38,512 bases of DNA. Origin: Arthrobacter sp. H5 (GTDB lineage: Bacteria > Actinomycetota > Actinomycetes > Actinomycetales > Micrococcaceae). The notes under the pieces are model-generated. The model was not told the DNA's origin, searched no databases, and saw only the letters and a list, made by a program, of their open reading frames with translations. This document shows, piece after piece, positions 33,136 through 38,512 of this stretch (positions are counted from its first letter, which is position 1; each line of letters opens with the position of its first letter). A program made the translations under genes and the position numbers. The stretch spans positions 1 to 38,512 of the forward strand of contig NZ_KI914979.1 of assembly GCF_000520595.1 (NCBI RefSeq), given 5' to 3'.

Positions 33136-34440
33136 ATGTCACGCATCGCTTCAGTGCACACCACCGATGTGCGCTTCCCCACCTCCCTGGACCTCTCCGG
33201 ATCCGACGCCGTCAACGTCGATCCCGACTACTCCGCCGCGTACGTCGAAATAGCAACGGACGACGGCGAGCGCGGCTACGGCCTCGTCTTCACCTGCGGG
33301 CGGGGCAACGAACTCATCACCGCGGCGATGGACAGCTACGGCGAGCTGCTGGTCGGCCGCGACACCGATGAGCTGGTCAACAACCTTGGCGATGCTTCCA
33401 GCAGGCTGGTCCACGACTCCCAGATGCGCTGGCTCGGCCCTGAGAAGGGTGTCTCGCACATGGCCTGCGGCGGCCTGATCAACGCCCTCTGGGATGTTCG
33501 GGCCCGGCGCGAGAACAAGCCTTTGTGGCTCCTCCTGAGCGACATGCCGGTGGCGGAACTGGTGAGCGCCGTGGACTTCACGCACATCGGCAATGCCCTG
33601 ACCCCGCAGGACGCCACGGACATCCTCCAGCGCGGCCAGGAAGGTAAGCAGGAACGCATCGCGGAGCTGCAGCAGAACGGCTACCCCGCCTACACCACCA
33701 CCCCGGGCTGGCTGGGCTACAGCGACGAGAAGCTGGTGCGCCTGGCGAAGGAGGCCGTCGCGGACGGTTTCGGGATGATCAAACTCAAGGTTGCCGGCAG
33801 CATCGAGGACGACCGCCGTCGCCTCTCCCTGGCGCGCGAAGCGGTGGGACCCGATGTCCGCATTGCCATCGACGCCAACCAGCGCTGGGAGGAACAGGAG
33901 GCCATCGACTGGGTGAACCAGCTCCAGGACTTCAACCCGTACTGGATCGAGGAGCCCACCAGCACCGATGACATCCTCGCCCACGCGGCCATCCGCAAGG
34001 CTGTGCACCCGATCAAGGTGGCAACCGGTGAGGCCGTCCAAAGCCGCATCATCTTCAAGCAGCTGCTGCAGGCCGGGGCGATTGACATCATGCAGATCGA
34101 CTCGACGCGGGTTGCCGGTGTCAATGAGAACATCGCCAACCTGCTCCTCGCGGCAAGGTTCAACACCCCGGTCTGCCCGCATGCCGGCGGCGTGGGCCTG
34201 TGCGAGCTGGTCCAGCATTTCTCATTCTTCGACTACGCAGCGATCACGGGGTCCATGGAGGATCGGGTTATTGAGTTCGTTGACCACCTCCACGAGCATT
34301 TCGCCGAGCCGGTGGTCGTCACGGGCGGACGCTACCAGGCACCGAAGCTTGCAGGGGTCGGCGCCGAGATGCTGAACGATTCCACCGCACGGTGGACGTT
34401 CCCCACAGGCGCCGGCTGGCAGGAACTGAACGCACGCTGA
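33136..34440 (+). CDS. Enolase-superfamily sugar acid dehydratase, L-fuconate dehydratase type
   Basis: 434 residues. Characteristic FucD-type segments are RWLGPEKGVSHMACGGLINALWD, AYTTTPGWLGYSDEKL and FGMIKLKVAG (catalytic Lys pair), AIDANQRW (metal Asp), YWIEEPTSTDD (Glu), KVATGEAVQ (Glu) and CPHAGGVGLCE (His base). L-Fuconate dehydratases convert L-fuconate to 2-keto-3-deoxy-L-fuconate and often accept D-arabinonate and similar acids. With the TRAP importer and the aldehyde dehydrogenase it forms the core of an aldonate pathway. AAGGA before the ATG. All catalytic residues present. Confidence 0.92.
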   Translation: MSRIASVHTTDVRFPTSLDLSGSDAVNVDPDYSAAYVEIATDDGERGYGLVFTCGRGNELITAAMDSYGELLVGRDTDELVNNLGDASSRLVHDSQMRWLGPEKGVSHMACGGLINALWDVRARRENKPLWLLLSDMPVAELVSAVDFTHIGNALTPQDATDILQRGQEGKQERIAELQQNGYPAYTTTPGWLGYSDEKLVRLAKEAVADGFGMIKLKVAGSIEDDRRRLSLAREAVGPDVRIAIDANQRWEEQEAIDWVNQLQDFNPYWIEEPTSTDDILAHAAIRKAVHPIKVATGEAVQSRIIFKQLLQAGAIDIMQIDSTRVAGVNENIANLLLAARFNTPVCPHAGGVGLCELVQHFSFFDYAAITGSMEDRVIEFVDHLHEHFAEPVVVTGGRYQAPKLAGVGAEMLNDSTARWTFPTGAGWQELNAR

Positions 34441-34468
34441 CCACCCGAACCAACCCGGAAGGAGTCCC

Positions 34469-35971
34469 ATGACTGCCGCTACCCTGACCATTGCAACGAC
34501 CACTGACGAGGTGGAGGCGGCGGCCAAGAGCGCCCATGCTGCCTTCCTTTCCGCTGCCGGAACCGATCCGTCCACCCGCGCGGGCTGGCTGGACGCCGTC
34601 GCGCAGGCCCTGCGGGAGAATGCCGGGGAGCTGGTGCCGCTCGGCGTCGCTGACACCCACCTTGCGGAGGCGCGCCTGCAGGGGGAGCTAAAACGCTCGG
34701 CCTTCCAGCTCGAGCTCCTGGCCGGCGAGGTGCGCTCCGGCGTCGTCCTGGATGCGGTGATTGACCACACCGATCCCGACTGGGGTATGGGGCCGCGGCC
34801 GGATATCCGCCGCGTCAATGTGCCCCTCGGCGTCGTTGGTGTGTTCGGTGCCTCCAATTTTCCGTTCGCTTTCAGTGTGATGGGCGGTGACAGCGCGTCT
34901 GCCCTCGCTGCGGGCTGCGCCGTCCTGCACAAGATCCATCCCGGGCATAAGACCCTTGCGCTGCGCACGGCTGAGGTGGTGGTCGAGGCGCTGCGGAACG
35001 CCGGTGCGCCGGAGGGCCTGTTCGCCGTCGTCGACGGTCGCCCTGCGGCAGAGGCTATGGTGGACCACCCGCTGGTGAAGGCCATCGGGTTCACCGGGTC
35101 CACCGCCGGCGGCCGCGCCCTGTTCAACCGCGTGTCAGCCCGGCCGGAGCCCATCCCCTTCTACGGGGAACTCGGCAGCATCAACCCGGTCTTTGTCCTG
35201 CCGGAGGCCTGGTCCTCCCGGTCGGCGGACATCCTATCCGGCTACGCGGCGTCGTTCACGATGGGCATGGGACAGTTCTGCACCAAACCCGGCGTCCTGT
35301 TCATCCCGGACTCAGCCACAGAGGACCTGCTCCGCGGCGCTCTGGCTCCGGCACTGGAACAGGCACCGCTCGCGAAGCTGCTGACTCCGGGCCTCCGGAA
35401 TTCGTTTGGCCAGGCGCGCGACGGGGTGGCCGGCTTCGACGGTGTCCGGGCCCTTGTGCCCGGGTCCGACGACGAGGCCCCGTCCCCCACCGTCCTGCTG
35501 ACGGACGCGGCGGCCGTGCGGTCGAATCCGGAGATCCTGCGGCAGGAGATGTTCGGGCCGGCGACCGTAGTGGTCCGGTACAGCAGCCCCGCGGTCCTGC
35601 CGGAGCTGGCACAGGCGATGGAGGGCCAGCTCACCGCCACCATCCATGCGGACGATGCCGACGACGCCGGCGACCTGCTCCGGACCCTTACCGGCATCGC
35701 GGGCCGCGTGTTGTGGAACGGCTGGCCCACCGGGGTGACCGTCTCACATGCCCAGCAGCACGGCGGACCGTACCCGGCCACCACGGCGCCGGGAACGACG
35801 TCGGTCGGTACCGCCGCCGTCGGACGCTTCACGCGCCCGGTCGCTTACCAGGATGTACCCGACAGTGCGCTGAATCCGGCTCTGCAGGAGGCCAATCCGT
35901 GGGGTATCCGCCGGCGGGTGGACGGCCGGTTCGACGACGCGCCATCCGGATTCGGGGAGGCCGTACGATGA
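34469..35971 (+). CDS. Aldehyde dehydrogenase, 2-oxoglutarate semialdehyde (2,5-dioxovalerate) type
   Basis: 500 residues, NAD(P)-dependent ALDH fold. FGASNFPFAFSVMGGDSASALAAGC binds the cofactor in pattern, GFTGSTAGGRALF is the Rossmann turn, Glu in FYGELGSINP and Cys in GMGQFCTKPG form the active site. The GELGSINPVF and GQFCTKPG forms are usual for ketoglutarate semialdehyde dehydrogenases, the last step of oxidative pentose pathways. Gene start ATG 34469 with GGAAGGAG ahead. Overlaps the next gene by ATGA. Confidence 0.9.
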   Translation: MTAATLTIATTTDEVEAAAKSAHAAFLSAAGTDPSTRAGWLDAVAQALRENAGELVPLGVADTHLAEARLQGELKRSAFQLELLAGEVRSGVVLDAVIDHTDPDWGMGPRPDIRRVNVPLGVVGVFGASNFPFAFSVMGGDSASALAAGCAVLHKIHPGHKTLALRTAEVVVEALRNAGAPEGLFAVVDGRPAAEAMVDHPLVKAIGFTGSTAGGRALFNRVSARPEPIPFYGELGSINPVFVLPEAWSSRSADILSGYAASFTMGMGQFCTKPGVLFIPDSATEDLLRGALAPALEQAPLAKLLTPGLRNSFGQARDGVAGFDGVRALVPGSDDEAPSPTVLLTDAAAVRSNPEILRQEMFGPATVVVRYSSPAVLPELAQAMEGQLTATIHADDADDAGDLLRTLTGIAGRVLWNGWPTGVTVSHAQQHGGPYPATTAPGTTSVGTAAVGRFTRPVAYQDVPDSALNPALQEANPWGIRRRVDGRFDDAPSGFGEAVR

Positions 35972-37152
35972 GCAGCGTACTTCCCGAAGATGCCGAGAGG
36001 GCTCTGCTCGTGGGGCGCCTCTGGGACCCGGTGACCGCCGGTCCGAGGCCTGTTCTGGTTGACGGTGACACCCTGGTGGACCTGTTCGGCTATGCCGCCA
36101 CGTTGTCGGAGCTGCTCAACGAGGATGCCTCTGGCGCCCTGCTTGAGCAGGCCCGGGCGTCCGATGCGCAGCGCTGGGATCTAGCCGGCGTGGTCAGCAC
36201 AACACCGGATGACGACGGCCTGCCCCATCTGCTGGCGCCGGTGGACCTGCAGGCTGTGAAGGCCTGCGGAGTCACCTTCGTCGACAGCATGATCGAACGC
36301 GTCATCGAGGAACGCTGCGCGGGCGATTCCACGCTCGCCGAGCAGATGCGCGCACAGGTGCTTGAGGCACTCGGGGGCACCCTTGCCGGTGTCCGCCCCG
36401 GATCACCGGAGGCGGCCCGCGTCAAGGAGGTTCTGGTCCGCGAAGGATTCTGGTCGCAGTACCTGGAGGTGGGGATCGGCCCGGATCCTGAAGTGTTCAC
36501 CAAGGGCCCCGTCCTGTCCGCGGTGGGTACCGGGGCGCGCATCGGCATCCCGTCCTTCTCCTCCTGGAACAATCCGGAGCCGGAGCTGGTGCTCGTGGTG
36601 GACAACCGCGGCCGGATCCGTGGCTGCACCCTCGGCAACGACGTCAACCTCCGCGACGTCGAGGGCCGCAGCGCGCTGCTGCTCGGGATGGCCAAAGACA
36701 ACAACGGGTCCACCGCAATAGGACCCTTTGTGAGATTGTTCAATGGTTCCTACACGCTCGACGACGCCCGGCAGGAGACCATCCAGCTCACGGTGCGCGG
36801 CTCCGACGGTTACATCCTGAGTGGAACCAACAGCGTCCAACGGCTGAGCCGCCCGTTCGAGGAACTTGTTGGAGCGGCGTATGGATCCCACCACCAGTAT
36901 CCGGACGGCTTTGTCCTGTTCACGGGAACGCTTTTCGCGCCGAATGAGGACCGGGACACTCCCGGAATGGGGTTCACGCACAAGGGCGGCGACGTGGTGG
37001 AGATCGGCAGTGCCCGGCTGGGTACACTGACAAACATGGTGGCACCCACGGAGGACCTGGAGCCCTGGCGGTTTGGGATCGGCAGCCAGCTGCAGTACAT
37101 CCTGGCGCACTCGCGCGCCAACACGCCCGCAGGCAGGGCAGGTGCCCGATGA
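35968..37152 (+). CDS. FAH-fold protein, XylX-like 2-keto-3-deoxy sugar acid dehydratase candidate
   Basis: 394 residues, longer than plain fumarylacetoacetate hydrolases (about 280). After an N-terminal domain of about 90 residues comes ACGVTFVDSMIERVIEE, then WNNPEPELVLVV, TLGNDVNLRDVEGRSALLLG with metal-site acids, AKDNNGSTAIGPF, and FTHKGGDVVEIG. This layout is that of XylX-type proteins, which dehydrate 2-keto-3-deoxypentonates to 2-oxoglutarate semialdehyde. That fits the aldehyde dehydrogenase just upstream. A 2,4-diketo acid hydrolase role is the alternative. ATG 35968 overlaps the upstream stop; an earlier frame extension is ignored. Confidence 0.87.
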   Translation: MSSVLPEDAERALLVGRLWDPVTAGPRPVLVDGDTLVDLFGYAATLSELLNEDASGALLEQARASDAQRWDLAGVVSTTPDDDGLPHLLAPVDLQAVKACGVTFVDSMIERVIEERCAGDSTLAEQMRAQVLEALGGTLAGVRPGSPEAARVKEVLVREGFWSQYLEVGIGPDPEVFTKGPVLSAVGTGARIGIPSFSSWNNPEPELVLVVDNRGRIRGCTLGNDVNLRDVEGRSALLLGMAKDNNGSTAIGPFVRLFNGSYTLDDARQETIQLTVRGSDGYILSGTNSVQRLSRPFEELVGAAYGSHHQYPDGFVLFTGTLFAPNEDRDTPGMGFTHKGGDVVEIGSARLGTLTNMVAPTEDLEPWRFGIGSQLQYILAHSRANTPAGRAGAR

Positions 37153-37862
37153 CTGAGACCACCATCCGGGATCTTGAACCCCGCGGCCGCTCGGGCGCTG
37201 ACGTCTACGGGATTCTGCGCGCGAAGATCCTGGACCTGCAGCTGCCGCCGGATGGGAAGATCAACATCGACGCGCTTGCCCGCGAATTGGGTGTCTCCCA
37301 GACACCCATCCGCGAAGCCCTCAGCCAGCTCGAGGGTGACAGGCTCATTGTGAAGAGTCCGGGCAAGGGGTACCGCACCACGGCGCTCCTGGGTACCGCG
37401 GAACTGCGCGAGTTGTTTGAGTTCCGTCTGCTCGTTGAACCGTGGGCGGCTCGTGCGGCCGCGGTGAACCGTCTGGTCAACCCGGCGCGGATGCTCCAGG
37501 CGTCCCTGGAGGACTTCGAATCGGGCGCTGCACTGGACGGCGGCGTCAGGCACCAGCTGGTCGCCCACGACACTGTCTTCCACGACCGCATCCTCTCGGC
37601 CAGCAGCAATGAGTTTGCACTTCACGCCTACCGGGCGACGCACTGTCACCTGCACCTTTTCCGCCTCCACCCGGCGGACTATCAGGGAACCACCACCGTG
37701 GAGGAGCACCGCGAGATTGTGAACGCCATCGCTGCGTGCGACCCGGATGCAGCGGAGGAAAGCATGCACCGGCACCTCATCGGCGCCTACCACCGCTTCG
37801 CTGAGGCGTTTTCGCAGGAGGATTCAGGGCTGAGGGTTCCGCCTCCGGCCAAGCTCTGCTGA
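37149..37862 (+). CDS. GntR-family regulator with FCD domain, probable sugar-acid operon regulator
   Basis: 237 residues. Winged helix: VYGILRAKILDLQLPPDGKINIDALARELGVSQTPIREALSQLEGDRLI in pattern. The FCD domain is complete, with DTVFHDRIL (Asp and His), VEEHREIVNAI (His) and MHRHLIGAYHRF (His), the residues that hold a metal and often a sugar acid ligand. Compare the other GntR gene at 10938, in which two of these histidines look lost. Overlaps the FAH gene by ATGA and so is the operon's own regulator. The inverted repeat at 29026-29051 is a candidate site. Confidence 0.9.
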   Translation: MTETTIRDLEPRGRSGADVYGILRAKILDLQLPPDGKINIDALARELGVSQTPIREALSQLEGDRLIVKSPGKGYRTTALLGTAELRELFEFRLLVEPWAARAAAVNRLVNPARMLQASLEDFESGAALDGGVRHQLVAHDTVFHDRILSASSNEFALHAYRATHCHLHLFRLHPADYQGTTTVEEHREIVNAIAACDPDAAEESMHRHLIGAYHRFAEAFSQEDSGLRVPPPAKLC

Positions 37863-37898
37863 TTTTCTACCCTTCCCGGACTGACAAGGACGTTGACG

Positions 37899-38512
37899 AT
37901 GGATTCTTTTGCGGGCGTGCGCGCCCTGGTAACCGGCGGTGCCTCCGGGATCGGCGCCGCTGTGACCGCTGCCCTGACCGCACGTGGAGCGCGTGTAGCG
38001 GTGCTGGATCTGCGACCTGGGGGCCTGCCCGACGGCGTGGCCGGGTTCACCTGCGACATCGGCGATCGTGCGTCGGTTGACGACGCCGTTGCGGCGGCGG
38101 CCCGGGAACTGGGCGGGATTGACGTCGTCGTCAATAATGCGGGCGTCGGAGCGGCGGGAACCGTTGCCGATAATGACGACGACGAGTGGCTGCGCGTGCT
38201 CAATATCAACGTGGTGGGGATTGTCCGGGTATCCCGCGCCGCCCTGCCCTTCCTGCGGGAATCCGGGAGTCCGGCGATCGTGAATACGTCATCGATCGCG
38301 GCGACGCACGGCCTGCCGCAGCGCGCGCTGTACTCGGCTAGCAAAGGAGCCGTGGCGGCGCTGACGCGTGCCATGGCTGCGGACCACCTCCGCGAGGGCA
38401 TCCGCGTGAATTGCGTCAACCCGGGCACGGCCGACACTCCGTGGGTGGCCAGACTGCTGGACGCGGCCGAGGACCCCGCGGCTGAACGCCAGGCGCTCGA
38501 GGCACGCCAGCC
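37899..38512 (+). CDS. Short-chain dehydrogenase/reductase, start only (runs off right edge)
   Basis: 204 residues are visible. VTGGASGIGAAV is the cofactor loop, VNNAGVG follows, Ser in VNTSSIAA and YSASK give the catalytic residues, and the segment CVNPGTADTPW lies after the active site. The last residues (LLDAAEDPAAERQALEARQ) resemble 2-keto-3-deoxy-L-fuconate dehydrogenases, which oxidise the FucD product, though L-fucose dehydrogenases are similar. ATG 37899 with AAGGA nine bases ahead. It sits 36 bases after the GntR gene, in the same direction. The end lies outside the window. Confidence 0.9.
   Translation, partial: MDSFAGVRALVTGGASGIGAAVTAALTARGARVAVLDLRPGGLPDGVAGFTCDIGDRASVDDAVAAAARELGGIDVVVNNAGVGAAGTVADNDDDEWLRVLNINVVGIVRVSRAALPFLRESGSPAIVNTSSIAATHGLPQRALYSASKGAVAALTRAMAADHLREGIRVNCVNPGTADTPWVARLLDAAEDPAAERQALEARQ

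Noticed and set aside
33151-34218. 355-codon minus-strand frame opposite the FucD-like gene
   Set aside because: Antisense shadow of a gene with all catalytic residues.

Overview
The window looks like a chromosome segment of a high-GC actinobacterium, most like the Arthrobacter group (Micrococcaceae). This placement is inferred from strong G/C third-position bias, frequent GTG/TTG starts, ATGA/GTGA gene overlaps and the catabolic gene repertoire; there is no rRNA or housekeeping marker to confirm it.

Positions 1-6720 are an eroded accessory region. An IS1595-type transposase runs off the left edge. It is followed by a methyltransferase, a P-loop kinase-like gene whose frame is broken by a (TCCTG)5 repeat, a GrpB gene with a one-base insertion, a GIY-YIG-like small protein, an AAA/ABC-type ATPase, a putative HhH protein, an unidentified reading frame with an in-frame TAG, a BrnTA-like toxin-antitoxin pair with its own palindromic operator, and a LuxR-type regulator remnant with a one-base insertion whose small partner gene survives.

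Positions 6761-14250 form a 5-oxoproline (pyroglutamate) module. One operon on the + strand encodes PxpA, a PxpB-PxpC fusion, a biotin carboxylase/biotin carrier fusion and a GntR regulator. A second operon on the - strand encodes an Nramp-fold transporter lacking the metal-binding motif and a DUF1445 (YcsI-type) protein. Both promoters carry the same palindrome ATTGTT-S-AACAAT, which ties them into one regulon. A decayed DUF4143 gene lies between the two operons.

Positions 14520-27294 form a peptide/amide scavenging region. The - strand operon holds an M19 dipeptidase, an oligopeptide-type binding lipoprotein, two permeases, an M24 protein with a creatinase-like rather than metallopeptidase active site, and an alpha/beta hydrolase of the proline iminopeptidase type. 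Divergent from it are a two-module Lrp regulator and a fused double ATPase for the importer, then a YtcJ-type amidohydrolase and an MHS-type MFS transporter.

A hipBA locus at 27338-28924, with a large operator, separates this from a sugar-acid operon (29068 to the right edge). That operon encodes an Ldh-family oxidoreductase, a TRAP transporter (DctP, Q, M), an L-fuconate-dehydratase-like enolase, a ketoglutarate-semialdehyde-type aldehyde dehydrogenase, an XylX-like FAH-fold protein, a GntR/FCD regulator and the start of a short-chain dehydrogenase. Together these could carry out uptake of an aldonate and its conversion through a 2-keto-3-deoxy acid to 2-oxoglutarate (Weimberg type), or the L-fuconate oxidative route.

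The most interesting leads are: the pyroglutamate operon as a possible split, biotin-dependent, urea-carboxylase-like lactam-opening system; its metal-site-less Nramp partner; the creatinase-type M24 enzyme in a peptide import operon; a HipA whose catalytic Asp is Gly; and the TCCTG repeat that sets the reading frame of a kinase-like gene.
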